Shown piece by piece: positions 24,001 to 36,594 of a stretch of DNA of 42,323 bases. Source of the DNA: Mansonella perstans (taxonomy: Eukaryota > Nematoda > Chromadorea > Rhabditida > Onchocercidae). A model generated the notes under the pieces. The model ran no database searches, was not told the origin of the DNA, and saw only the letters and a program-made list of their open reading frames with translations. The stretch lies in the NCBI GenBank assembly GCA_037074765.1, contig JBAMDO010000317.1, forward strand, positions 1 through 42,323. Direction: 5' to 3'. Position 1 is the first letter of the stretch; every line of letters starts with the position of its first letter. The position numbers were made by a program, and so were the translations under genes.

Positions 24001-26609
24001 AACTGATAGATTCATTTTCGCAAGCTGAAAAGAGAATTTTCGGAAGCATGACATACCTGCAAGCTGACTTCCGAAGAATCAGTAAAATTTATAACACCTT
24101 GCAATGCTAAAATAAACCTGTCCTGCCTTTTCGTGAATAAGACGTGGACGTCCTTTCGATCGAATCTGCGGTTTCGAAGAAGGTTCACTCTAAATTAAGA
24201 ACTATTTCTATCTCTTATATTTTGCTTCATCCAAACATTTCTGTACCAATTTTCAGGTTTCAATTTTTATTTGCAGTTAAGTACAGGAAATAGTAATTTA
24301 AGAAAAATACATCATAAAACTTACAGGCGAAACTTGTATGTTTAACTCATATTTGCTGTCCTCCAACACCGGAGCCTTTTCAACGTCACCACACACAACT
24401 GCAATGATGTAATCCATACGATCCTTTACCGCCTGAAACTTAGGTGTGTTTTATAACACTAATAATTTACGGTAACTTTAACAAAAAAAAGCAAAATATA
24501 CCAATTCAGTGTTTTCAACTTCCATATTTGCCATCGATTCTAGTACAGGAGCTGAATCATACCCAATCTCTTCTGAACCATCAGAAGACTCTTCCGTCTC
24601 AAGAAAATCATCGGATAATGGACTCAGGCTTCTTCCTCGCATCAGTGTAGTCTACAAAAGAAATTTTCGGAAATGAAATCACTAAAAATCCGAAAAAGGC
24701 TCTGCCAAAACTGCAAATCGAACTGCAACCTTAAAAAAAAAATAAAATATCTACTTTCGCTTGCTTTCCCTTCCGGCCTCGTTTAAGCTCTTCGGATGTT
24801 GAACGTGCTGCAACGTGTTCCTGATAATACTGTTTGTGCAAATCATTCAAATGTCCGATCAAAGCAGTGTAACTGAAATATCATCACTTGAACTAGTCAC
24901 TCCCATTTGCTAAAACTATCATTCAATGAACATAGATTCGTTTTTTATCAGCTATATACAATTCTAAAAACGCATACGTCTCGGATTCAAAATCACATAA
25001 ATAACAGGGGATTCGTTTGTTTGATGTTGAGCGACGATTATGCTTGACAGTAAGATGATACGCAAACGTAAAGAGTGACGAAAATGGTTGCTTTTCCTTG
25101 CAGTCACTATGTGAACAAGTAAGCAAACTCAGATCAATCATCATTGCTTGATATTTGCCCATACGTTCCAAAATTTTGAGCTGTAATGTAAAATTATTTT
25201 TGTTTGATCAGAAACTGTATAATCTGACTCCTCCAACTTTCTCTTCTATGAATATAAAGAAAACAATAAAACAAAGTACTTCTTCAATTCCAACTTTTCG
25301 AGCGACACCATTCTTTGAGCTATCTCCTTTACGGTTACGTAAATTCATTTCTCGATAACGACTCGAATTATCCTGCGGAATAAGAACTGGAACGCGATCC
25401 GGTGGTATAGTATCTATTGTCACCAGCGCATGTGGAATTGATTCCATGATCTGGAAAGGTTTTCCTTAATCTAGTTTTTTCAACTTTATTCATTACTTCT
25501 ACTTGAGATCATTAAATTATAAAAAAAAAAGCGATACCTGTTGTCCTTCTACAAACGTGGTTGTTGCTACATCACGTGAGATACGAGGCAGTGTATGCAA
25601 TTCCAGTTTGTGCTGAAAAAAAATCCATAGAAGAATGAAATTTAATTTAAAAACTGACACGGATTTCTAATTTACCTTTATCTTTTGTCTTTTAAGACAT
25701 ATCAATCGTAACAATAATTAATAAGTGGTTTCCGTTACAAACAGACTAACTTCCGAGTCCGGTAATGACAATGCGTAGTGTTTTATGCGTTTGTTGACAA
25801 CGTTGATAAGATTTGTTCGTTTGAGAATGCCTTTGGCACGTTTCGCTGGTTGTGAATCGGTTTTTGTGCCCGATGATGTCCCTGCCTCTCCACTGTTCTG
25901 CTGCTGTTCTGCTGATGATGTACCTACCTTTTTACTTTGATCCCCGCTTCGAAGTTCTGAATCTTTACTGTGCTTTACACACCAATCAAAACTCTCTTTT
26001 TTGATAACAAAATTTATGATAAAAACGGCTGAAGGATCTATTAACTGCCACTATTAACTGCTAGTGACTTTAACGTTACGATAGCTACCTCTTCACTTCC
26101 TCAATCTTTCTGTGATTTTTCAGTTGAATGACTGAAAACTGAATCGACAATTCAGCTACTTACCTGCAATGGCTTTTTCGGCAAAATCTAGAGCCACAGC
26201 ACTGAATGCTGACGCAACAGTCGAACGTAATGTACGGCAATAGACACGTTTATGCGTCAAATAATTCAAACTGCTCCGAAAGATATTGCCACAGCAACTG
26301 CAAATTTTGCCATCAGAAACTGATGTATCACTTCAAATCTTTTTTAAAATGGAATGAAAAATCGAAAAAACAATAAGTCTTTTGTGCAACAAAGCCTGTA
26401 AATAAAATCTTAATGCGTGAAAACTTTTTTAAACAAGGATAAAAGTTAACTCACCGACATTCAAAAAGAATATTGCATTCGTTTGCCAATAAATTTTTCA
26501 CTTCAACCGTAGCGTTATTATAAATAGCTATTAAACCATCAACACCATCTGACCCTCCGATTTGTATGGGTGGCTGTTGAAGACCCAAATCATCCATACT
26601 TCGAGACAT
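21057..26609 (-). CDS. ZNF800-like multi-zinc-finger nuclear protein
   Basis: A probable DNA-binding protein resembling vertebrate ZNF800. I trace 21 exons in phase, about 972 aa, from ATG 26609-26607 (exon 1 26455-26609, exon 2 26164-26297) to TAA 21059-21057 (exons 18-21: 22076-22258, 21592-21780, 21351-21416, 21057-21218). The N-terminal C2HC finger FECRCCGNIFRSSLNYLTHK with VYC (residues 49-72) matches the ZNF800 hallmark ECxxCxxLFR...LxTHKxxYC. Further fingers lie at about residues 271-297 (TCSHSDC with YHLTVKH), 308-329 (CYLCDFES with GHLNDLH), and a C-terminal pair with CMQCGD, HAVSHL, CSLCGC and HLQYRH. Basic AT-hook-like patches occur in exons 7, 10 and 12 (KRGRGRKPKPK), and acidic/serine-rich segments lie between. 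Exon 3 has two possible acceptors that differ by a few codons. The exon 14 donor (23136) cuts through an in-frame TAG. An AATAAA overlaps the stop. The family call rests mainly on the first finger and overall layout. Confidence 0.88.
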
Positions 26610-29600
26610 CTCTCTTCCTATACGATGATATTATTGATACTACGAAAGACTACAAAAATGTTAAAAAAATTTAATTACAATTTAATTTCTAATCATTTAC
26701 TTCCCAAGAATGAACCAAAAAATAAATTCCTTCGTTAAAAAATTTAATTCCAAATAAATTTTCCTCTCATAATCTTATTATATTTGGTTGAATTAATTAA
26801 ATTTCTCATTTCCACTATAATTCCATAATTATTATATTTTTCTTTGCAAAATGAACTGTGAAAATCATTTTACAAGCAATCCCAAGCTTTACCAAAGATA
26901 CCTCGAGATATCGTGATTTCACATTGAGACATACGATCAACTTACCGTATACCGGTTTTAATGGACAGGATTTGTACTGTGCAAATGAGAGTTTCTGGAA
27001 GAGACGGAAATAATTCACTGTATATGGAGAAAGAATCCTATTCTCTAATGAGAACAAAATAATACACTGCAAAAAAAAAGTATTAATTATGAATAATTAG
27101 ATGAGCAAAACAGGGCGGCACGTAGACAGCGTATCAGGACAAATTCTGGAACATTGGCCAAAATTGACCTGTTTCCATTTTGGGCAACAAATTAAAGATT
27201 AGCTAAATGTTAGCATATAATTAAAGTCATTTGACAGATGTTAACTATCGAACCAAAGCGACAGGCCACTGGACCACACTGAGTAATATAAAAGATGAGA
27301 AATAAATGTTTGAAGAATTAAAAATGGCTCAGATTATTTAAATTAATAAAATAATATTTAAAGTGACATTTAATTAGCATTGGGGATGGAATATAGAGCA
27401 AAAATATGAATATAATGGAAGAGAATGCTGTTAAAATGAAATGAATGGATTGCTGATAGTATCGTCGTGGACGAAGTGTTACCAAAGAATTCAGGCCTGA
27501 AATTCATAGCATAAATTTAAGGATAAGTGAATAAGAATCACTCTGATTTATCAACATGATGGATCGATTAATTGAATATAATAATATTGATAAGTGGAGA
27601 TAAATGATAATCTTACCCATTTAATACAATCCGTCACCAAGCGGTGAAATCAGTTATGGATTTGTGCAAAAATGAGATCAACAAACTCTTGAACAAATCT
27701 CTAGCTAATATCAATATTCTCTAGATATTGGGCAAGTCTATGCTGTCAGTATACAGTCTTCTCTTATCCAGAATTCCCAGTCTCATTCATATTTTACAAC
27801 GAATGGAGCACGAGAATGAGAATTTCTCTAAATTTGTGCTAAGCATTGAAAAAATATAAAAAGCATTTCCAATAGTTTGGAAATGCTAAGAAATGCTGGC
27901 AAATGGACAGATGAAAATGTTTTTGGGACGTCAAACGGACGTAAAATGACTTTTTCGGTTACACGTATAAGCTAATTTTAGAGCTGCAAGTAAGTATCAA
28001 TAGAAAAGAATATGAGAAAAACAAAAATGATAAAAGAAAATTTCTTCATAACAAATCCAAACTTGCCTAATGTTGCAAACGGACGATGCTCTTATTGCAC
28101 TCATTTTTGGCATAAGACTAACTGAAACGTAAATTTAAAAGTTGATTGTTTAATATCAGAATTGTAATTTCATGGCAAGATCGAATTTTAAACTTCAAAG
28201 AGCCAATCATTGGTAATAATCAGTATCTTTAGATTTTCAACTTTAGCATCTTTTTAGCTTGAAGTTAACTCATTCCTTGAAAGAGTAAGATAATTACAAT
28301 ACTTTTCTTAACACTAAACTCAACCTTCTCTAATTACTTCTCTCTCTCAAAGTAATTGCCAAACAATGATGAAAAAAAGGACGATGCAGTGAAGCTGCAG
28401 TAAGTTAGAAAATTTCAAATTTGCGCAATTATTACGAATCTTGAAATGTCCAAGGAGTCGATACGTTTGCACGTCTAATTCTCTAGTACCGTATTTGCTT
28501 GGAAGTTTCAAGGTATCGCGGTACAGCTGATTGTAATCAAAGGAAATAAACGGAAACAGTAGCTTGAATAATTATAGCATACATCGATCTAATCATTTAT
28601 TAACATTCGAGATATTCGAGAAAGACAAAATACGAGAGATTACGGTAAAAGAGCAAAGTACTCAAGAGTTATCACAATTATTCAATATGTAAATGTTGTT
28701 GTCGCTTTTCCATTCTATGATTCAACAATTTTACAGCAAATGATAATCGCTTGGATCATTTGTTTCAACCAAGCATATTAATGTCACAAAAGTTAAAAAT
28801 TAAGGGAAAGGGAAAATTACTGTAATTGGAATGGAAAATAATCAAAATTTTATTGCTAAAATCTTGAAATAATCAAAATAAAGTTAGAAAAATAAAATGG
28901 AAAGTTTCTAAAAAAGAGAAATGAGAATTTTGATATTTCTAACACAATAATTCTATTGCGGCACTGTCTTATACATTCAGATCCATTATCTGTCACTAAA
29001 TAAAGCTCAAATTAAGTAATTAATATGGAATCGACAAAAGTAAGTTATCGGTATTTGATGCCATCAAACAAAACTATATATAATTACCGATCAGAGGGAT
29101 GGATATGACAATACTGAAGTAAAATGGAAAGTTAACGGGTAACCACTTGATAACTGTGTAACGCCATCAGGAGAACAGAGTTAGGTAAGAGTTTGACCCT
29201 TGTCCACTCTTATCCTTGTTCTTCCCTTTCTCTCCTTACTTCCCTGCTCACCCTATCTCCATCGCAAACTTCGATGCAAACTTCGATGTTCGACGGCAAC
29301 TATTTAAGAATTAGTGGATAAAAAAAAATAATGCATTTCAGACAATGCAATCAACCAAACTGACAAAAAAATTACGAATAACAGAAAGTCTAAGGTCATC
29401 TTCCTATGACATATCGCTTTATACGGTATATTCGTACAAAGTGAAAAGATATGATTAAATCGATCTCATTTTTGCTGAAATTAGCAAAGTGCAAAATTAA
29501 CTATTAAATATATATGATCCATTATTTAATTAAAAATCAAAGTTCTAACAAGTAGAAGTTTACTCGGAACAATATGACGTTTGGTAATTGAAATATCTAT

Positions 29601-30833
29601 GATAAAGCTCATGAAAACTAGTGTAATGGACGAATAACTCCAAGTCCTCGAAGATAGTTTATCGAGTAGTAATTACCTCAAAGTGGCCAAGAAAAGTGCG
29701 TATCATAATTGATCGATATTGATATAATGTTAGCATTCTGAGATATTTCAATTCACAAAACATTTTTCAAGAGAAGCTTAAGAAATGTGTTGGTAATAAA
29801 GTAGCAGCAAATAGAAGCAGCTACACGGTGCGCACTTTTCAAATCAATTTGAGTAATTTTGATGATTTTCGTCACTCAATTTTGCACAGTACGTCAAGTG
29901 TTAACGTATAGACACCTTATACACGCAATTAATTGCTGTTTGCAGTTAATCTCAAAAATGTTTCTTAGTGGCCATAACCAAAACAATGAATCCTCGAAAT
30001 AAACTTTATTTTTTCACACCTGTTATATATAGGTCACAATTCCGGGTCATTTACAAATAACTTAGTCCTAAGATTGTGCATTCTAAGACCTGAACAATTT
30101 AATAATTCAGTTCTCATTTAATTATTGACGCTTTAGAAGCGCATTACTTCATATAAATCCCGGGATTCAAATTTTGCGCGTTGTAAACAACGAGCGAGTT
30201 CCGATATGCAAATTACTCGTATCATAAATTCAATTGAAATCAGTTTTAAACGTTTAATCGGATCGAAAAAAGTGCCTCGTTCTTTCAGATATTAAACTAG
30301 TGACTGAAATGGAAACTCTTGCCGTTGGTTCAACGCACTAATTAGGAATCGGAAATGAATAACTAAATCCGAATGCTGAAATAGTCCCCACAAAAGACAT
30401 TAAAACCCAAAGACTGACATTTCTTAAGTTTCAGTTTACAATCGGAATTGAGAATTTCTAACAACACTAAATTTAATAAATATATTGTTGCTGAAATGGG
30501 CATTGCATTCAATGTAGATTCGGAATAATTCGCAAAACATTTGTTGTATAAACTAAGTAAATTTTCCCTTCCAAGCTTATTTAATCTATGAATAACATCC
30601 AATTCGTTTGTTTCATGCAATTGTAACTTTGTATGCCTAAGGAAAAATAACAGTGAAGAAGGAATCATACATGTATTTGATTGAATTTTAAGTAATCAAG
30701 CAAGCTATGAATCAGACTAATTTAATGCTTGTCGATGATTCAGAAATTCCCGAGTAGAAGCAGAAGTCGAAATTATTTCACGGAATTAATGGAATGACCT
30801 GTTATTCTCTCACATTTTCGTATCGAAGCGTTC
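26610..30833. other. Long intergenic region between two divergent genes
   Basis: This separates the 5' ends of the zinc-finger gene (minus) and the ELP4 gene (plus), so promoters for both are expected here. I found no supported exons. The minus-strand frames 26815-27072 (85 aa) and 30363-30668 (101 aa) have no splice context or recognisable motif; by a rough estimate a frame of about 100 codons is expected about once by chance in a window this size and AT content. A pyrimidine-rich stretch lies at 29199-29262. Confidence 0.5.
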
Positions 30834-31110
30834 TTTTTTTTTTTTTTTTTTTTTTTTTATTAAGTGCAGAAACATATTCTCGTAGAACTAATTAGCAAAG
30901 GAAACAAATTTCTAATCACCTTCCTCAGTCAGTCCATTTGGAATTTCATCCACTTTGCATTGGTAAATGTACTTCTTTCGCTTCTTGTTGGACTTCTTAT
31001 GGAATTCGACAGAAAAAATTTGTTATCGTTGTTGAACTGAATTTTGGTGTTCTTAGGAGTTGGTTTTGGAGATTTTCCGGAAGTTTTTGAATTTATCACA
31101 TTAAACTATG
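30834..31110 (-). pseudogene. Probable processed pseudogene with an A25 tail
   Basis: Reading the minus strand, an uninterrupted frame with NSKTSGKSPKPTPKNTKIQF (about 31100 to 31020) gives way, at an A/T homopolymer (31013-31018), to a second frame continuing VEFHKKSNKKRKKYIYQC, KVDEIPNGL and TEEGD to a TAG at 30914-30912. One extra base would join the frames into one basic protein tail. About 50 bases after the stop comes AATAAA running directly into 25 A residues (plus-strand T run 30834-30858). No introns and a terminal poly(A) fit a retrotransposed mRNA fragment. I do not recognise the parent gene. AATAAA touching the tail is unusual for a genuine poly(A) site, so a simple A-run beside a coding relic is the alternative. 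Confidence 0.45.
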
Positions 31111-31391
31111 CTCATTCATTGTAGATCATTGCAGACTGCTAAAATATTAAAAAAAGAAATGTACACTTCGATAAGGATTCAAAATATAGAATGTTTCCAT
31201 TGCTATCTGATTGACAAGTGTTTAAATTAATTGAATTTAAATTGAAGTGTTCAAAAAAATTTTAATTAAATTAAATTACAAACTTTACCCATCTTGTGCT
31301 TTCCACTTCTCGTCCTGATCTGTTCTTTTTATTTAGTGTAAAAGCCTGGAGTAAATTAGTTTTTGAATATATAGTATCAGTTATCTTTTTA

Positions 31392-31411
31392 AATGATAAT
31401 TACAGATTGTG
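31392..31411 (+). promoter_or_regulatory. Possible trans-splice acceptor of ELP4
   Basis: TAATTACAG ends at 31405, six bases before the ATG at 31412. The spacing resembles that of the other genes here with likely leader addition, although the polypyrimidine tract is weak. Confidence 0.45.
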
Positions 31412-33060
31412 ATGGCTGGAGTCTCAAGAATACCAGGAACAAGTAGTCGATCGCGTTATCCGGAAATATCAATGGGTTGCGCAGCGTTGGATGCTGTGAT
31501 AGGAGGTGGCATGCCGCTCTCCTCACTTTGCATCATCGATGAAAATAAGAGTCGAGCCTATGCACGTATCCTTGGGAAATATTTCTGCGCTGAAGGTTAG
31601 ATTAACAGAATCGTGATAGCATTTGAATGCGACATTCAGTAATGACTTTATATTTACTGTCAAGCGGATGCAGTAACTATTAGGACTGTTTGTCGTACTA
31701 TTCGGATGTAAATTATGTTTACTTCTGGTAATATAGCTCAACATATATTAATATGCTTATATTTTTGATATTCAATATGACCTTGGTATTATATTCTTAA
31801 TAACTTGAAAATTTCAAAAGTATAAGAAGATATAATTGTTTAGGTATATGTTGCGAGCATTCATTGTTTGTTGCCAGTACAAGCCGTAATTCACGAGAAT
31901 TTCTGGAAGATCTGCCAGATCGAATGAATGATGCTAATGATGATGCTTTAAATGGTGATGCAGAGAGACCCGACGATACAACGATGAAAATTGCATGGCG
32001 TTATTCAACTGTTCCGAAAGTGGATTCATCACTATCTTGTTCTCATCGTGGAATTCCACAGTATGATCTAACGAAGAAGATGGATCACAAGAAAATGGAA
32101 ATATGCAACATTTCCTTTTTTCCTGTTAGCGCTAGATCGCCGGATGAATTACCATGTTATAGTGATCTTTATAAGGAAATACAACAGAAACTTGCAGAAG
32201 ATGAGTATTCGGCTATTTCTTCGAAGCAGAAGAAACGCGTCTTGCGTATAATTTTGGAAGGTAGGTATGTCTTTTGTATGCAACTCTTTCTTATTTTGTT
32301 ATGCTGTTGATTTCCACCAACAGAAATTTAAATTGTTCAGGTGTTGGTGGTCCTTTCTGGCAAGATCCTAAAAATGATTTAAAGTTCGTTGCTCATTTAC
32401 GCACTCTGTTATGCTCTTATTATGCTGTCGCAATGTTAATTGTTAACTCGAGCGGGGTATCGAATGAACGAAAGGTTTGTTGATTCAATTTTACTTTAAA
32501 AAATGGACTGGAATTTAAAAATTTTGGCTCAAAATAGAGCACGAGAATTGAGGAAAGCTCGATTATTTCTTATATATATATTTATTGTTAAGACTTTTGT
32601 CACTTATATTCCTACTTGAGTTAATTTTTAACTTACTATATCATTCATTCATTCAATGTTTCAAAATTTTGAAAAAAGAAATTTCAAAACCTTTGAAGAA
32701 AAAATTAACCTTTATAATGATTCGTATCATTTTCAGCCAAATATAAAAATTTTTTACCTTTGACTTGTATTTAAGGAAAGACTTTATGCTTATGGTGACT
32801 TAGTGATTCACTTGGATGCTATAGAATGTGACAGTACCATGGAGAAGTTTGGTGATCGTTTTGATGGTTATTTTCGTTTGTTGAAACTTCCAAACATGGC
32901 ATCGATTGCAACACATTGTCCAGCGAGTAGTGATCTCATTTTTCAACTCCAGAAACGAAAATTTGATATAAGAATTTTGCACTTACCTCCAGCACTTGGT
33001 GATGATGATAAAATGAAAAATTCTAGCCCCAACTGTCAGGAAATTTTAAAGTCTTTTTAA
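31412..33060 (+). CDS. elpc-4: Elongator complex protein 4
   Basis: ELP4 forms, with ELP5 and ELP6, the hexameric RecA-like subcomplex of Elongator, which is needed for wobble-uridine modification of tRNAs. Four exons splice in phase: 31412-31595, 31844-32260, 32341-32474 and 32776-33060, giving 339 aa. The family start region GCAALDAVIGGGMPLSSLCI then DENKSRAYARILGKYFCAEG matches the ELP4 pattern of a GGG loop followed by an acidic residue in place of a true Walker A, as known for this inactive ATPase fold. Later hallmarks are IAWRYSTVP, the exon 2-3 serine/charge-rich linker, and the late SSDLIFQLQKRKFDIRILHL motif followed by PP. It is shorter than human ELP4 (424 aa), mainly in the tail. 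I placed the start at the ATG, not at the in-frame GTG just before it. It lies upstream of and on the same strand as the MTG1 gene. Confidence 0.93.
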
Positions 33061-33654
33061 TGTTCCGGTGACAAAGTACTATTGATTCGCTTTCTACATA
33101 TGCAATTTTAACCCATGTAAATGATCGGTCGATGTTGTTTTACCTTTTTGTTATTGTTGAGCTTTTTACCCATATAAAGCAATCATTTGCTGGCATTAAT
33201 ATTGCTATTACTGACTTCTCATTCTCGATGCGAGTTTTCTATTTTTTTTATTTTGAAAAAATGAAATCTAGCGAACGGCAATTTTCTGGAACGGTTTATT
33301 TAGTAAAAAGCGGGGAAGTGATTAATACAATGTGATTCGAATTTTTGAGTCAGATGTGGTTGGTAAGGCGACAGTGTTTCCTGTATGCATGGGGTCTACC
33401 TGTTGATCCACCGAGTTTGGCGTTTGTGAGTCAGACAAGAAGGTTCGTTTTCTCTTATTGGGCTATTGGATTTCCTAGAAAGATCTATTCGATGTTAAAG
33501 TTGTTGGTCTCGGATTCTTTGGAATAATTCTGCTAGAGGTGATGGAATGTGAAGTAATTTTCGTTAAGTTTTTAAGAGTTTGCTGCTGTTTGTGATCTGA
33601 CATTCATGATATCTTGGTTTATTTAGGCGTAGGATCTCTGACGTACCGAGTGAG
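33061..33654 (+). other. Intercistronic region between ELP4 and MTG1
   Basis: A 594-base gap without a supported exon. A 60-codon frame at 33345-33527 has no splice context. It ends in TTTATTTAG at 33626, an acceptor 28 bases before the MTG1 ATG, which could be the 5' splice-in point for a spliced leader. No clear AATAAA follows the ELP4 stop. Confidence 0.5.
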
Positions 33655-35783
33655 ATGCCAAAGGTACAATGTCGGGAACGTTACGTATTGCCTGCAAAAT
33701 TTGAATTTCGTGTCTGGTTTCCCATGCATATGTCTGTACAGTTGAAACGAATGATCGGTAAACTGAGAACAGTAGATCTTATCATTGAGGTGAATAGGCA
33801 TTTTAGTTACTGTAATTTGCTCGAGTTTAGATTTGTTGCTCGGACACAACTCCTTGTAAAGAGGTGCCACTTTTACCTCACAAAGAGGATAATTCTTTTG
33901 ATATTATACAGTTGCCGTGTCGATAAATATTTTAGGCAGTCGATTTTCTGAATATGACATTTCTCTTTCCCATATTTTCTTTATGAATTTCTAGGTACAC
34001 GATGCTCGGGTGCCAGTCACTGGACGCAATCCTCAGTTTTATTCATCTTTATATGCCATACGACCACATATCCTTGTGATGAATAAAATGGACCTCATCA
34101 ATGAAAATCTACGGTTTGTTTGGATGTTCTTGAACACTCTAACATGTTATAAATTTTCTCAATTGTTATTATTACTACTATTCTATTGTCAGGTGTAGCG
34201 TAAATTTTTTCATTATTAACTGCATGAATTAAAATTAATGTCTTTTAAAATATATCCAGATTCAGGCTGTAAATCATTTTATCCATTTGTTTCAACCATG
34301 ATGAAACCGCAATTTAAGAAAACCAATCGAAGATTATTATCGTGATAATAGTGTGACGAATTTAATATGGACAAACTGCAAGAAACGTCTGAGGAAACCG
34401 CTCACAGATTTACAGAATATGATGTTACAATGTCTTCGTGAAGAACCACGTTTTAATAGAACTGTGAAAACGGAATATCAGGTTGATGTTTCTGTTACGT
34501 TTCTCTTTACCAATCATCTTCAAGAGACAAAATACTGAAGTAAGTTCTGTGCTGTCACCAAGAAGTTACTTCGGTCGACTACAGCTATATCGGACATATA
34601 GCTAGGACCGTATGGGAGAAAATATTACGCTGAATTTCTGGAGAGCATTAGCATTCATGAGCTGTTGTAGTTCAAGAGTTTACTCGAGTTATCAAATTAA
34701 TTGGTCCCTTGATATGTGACGAATTTATGTATTGTAGGTTATGGTAGTAGGCATTCCCAATGTCGGCAAATCGTCACTAGTCAACTCACTACGATTAGCC
34801 AATCTTGGGAACAATCAGAAGGCTGTAGAGGAAGGTAAACTTTCGAAAAAAAAAACATAAGTGAATCGAGAAATGCAGATCATTCCTCAGAATATGGCAA
34901 AGTTTTTAGCACTAAGACATATTAGAAAATCATTTTTAATGAATCATGATTTAGAAAACGATGTTCCACGGGAATCAAATATGTTTCATATTTAGAAACC
35001 ATTTTTCAGGCATCGAATCTCTCTTAAAGGGATTCACCAATGTCAATTAGTTTTATTACTCCGCCTAATTCATTTAGATTACTTGCAGTTCACTCTCAAA
35101 CCGCTAAAATACATAAATGTATCCTGAAAGGAAATGTGAACCAGTCAAGAAATTTCAGGTAGCAGACCAGGAGTAACTGTACGTGTTCAAAATCGCGTAC
35201 GAATTTTTGATCAACCACCAATATACATACTGGACACTCCGGGAGTACTAAACCCATTAGCACGGGATGCAGATAGTGCAATGAAATTAGCGCTGTGTAA
35301 TCTTATCTTGGAAAGTGCTACGCAAGTTCACTATGTTGCCGATTACTTGCTATTCTGGTTAAACAGGTAAATTTAAATCCTTGTGTTTTTCAACAATCAG
35401 TTTTATTCAATACTTCCGCATTAACTTAAAAATCTTTTCATAGAAAAAACAACTGAACAATTTTTTCTCATACTGGGGATAAATTGAAAAATGTCATTAG
35501 CTGCTTAATTTTATGAGAAATTAATTGCAGGACGGGTGACTTGTCTTATGTTAAGTTTTTCAATCTGCATAATGGACCGTCAGACGACATACAGAAAGTA
35601 TTATTAGATGTGTGTCAGTCTAATGATCTTCGCTTTCAAAGCTATATTGCTGGACAACGGGTTGAACGATGGGACATCGATAGAGCAGCCAAACTATTTA
35701 TCAGTATGTTCCGGAACAACAAACTACGTGATCATTGTTTAGATACCGATCTTATATGGGATTATATGAATAAAAAAGAATAA
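33655..35783 (+). CDS. mtg-1: Mitochondrial ribosome-associated GTPase 1
   Basis: MTG1 is a circularly permuted GTPase of the YlqF/RbgA family that assists late assembly of the large mitochondrial ribosomal subunit. Six exons splice in phase: 33655-33789, 33995-34113, 34319-34481, 34738-34834, 35159-35366 and 35531-35783, giving 324 aa (human 334). Motifs occur in the permuted order: HDARVPVTGRNP (47-58), G4 NKMD (75-78), TNC (103-105), G1 GIPNVGKSS (144-152), G2 PGVT (175-178) and G3 DTPG (197-200). The C-terminal domain has the family's ADYLLFWLN and DIDRAAKLFISMFR. The N-terminal motif, normally WFPGHM, reads WFPMHM. No long basic mitochondrial presequence is seen before it, so import may use the short MPKVQCRERY start. 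The stop codon lies inside an AATAAA (35779-35784). Confidence 0.94.
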
Positions 35784-36594
35784 AGATGTTAGAATACATA
35801 ACTAAGGAATCGGGGAAAATTCGGGTATTCCCAGTAGTTCTATTTCTTCCGCATAAATCGTAAATAGAATGACATTTCTGTGATTGCTGCAAAGCTTCCA
35901 GCGGCGAATACACTTCATACTATCCATCTCTTCCTTGAGAAACAATTTCAAACAAATGGAAAACAAATTTGAGTATGATTCAAATTTTGCTAATGCTAAA
36001 CTTGAAATCTCCAAAATTGATGACACAGCATGATGAATCTAGTTCATACTCAAGTTTGCTTTTGTACCTCATTTGGGGAAAAAGTACGAGATCTGCAACT
36101 CCCTCATTTCCATCTTTAGATTAATTTTTTACAGGTGCGAAAATAGTCTTACAAAAAGTTTAGGCTTTTAAAATTTAGGATAGACAAATGATTTCAATTT
36201 TTTCACATTTCATATTTTTTCCTACCAATTATTGATTAATAAAAATTTGGAATAAATAATCACCATAATTATTATTCGATGATCGTATACGTTATGTGCT
36301 TACTTCTGTATCGCACCTAAAAAAAAAGACTGCCACTATGTAATAGGGACGTATTTATAATAATATCAGAATAAAAGTACAGCTAATCATTAGGGATAAC
36401 CAATTTCATTCCCACAATAGTTTAACTATTCCCGAGTATCTTTTTGGGATATTATGACTCGTAAATTTTAGTCCACAATACATTACATTCCAACAGTGGA
36501 TGCTGATGATCAAAAATTTGGTCAAATCATCACAGCTGAGAATGGTAACATCAGTATGACTAAGTGTTTTATGCTTTGTGAACCTTCATTAAAA
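35784..36594. other. Convergent 3' spacer between MTG1 and the glutaredoxin gene
   Basis: MTG1 (plus) and the glutaredoxin gene (minus) end facing each other 811 bases apart. The minus-strand frame 35802-36026 has no supporting splice context. The right part, from about 36270, shows weak similarity to 40150-40500, so the duplicated copy probably includes this 3' flank. Confidence 0.5.

Noticed and set aside
30363..30668. Minus-strand 101-aa open frame
   Set aside because: No recognisable motif, no splice context; one frame this long is expected by chance at this AT content and length.
33345..33527. 60-aa frame between ELP4 and MTG1
   Set aside because: No family resemblance, no splice sites, and composition like the surrounding non-coding DNA.
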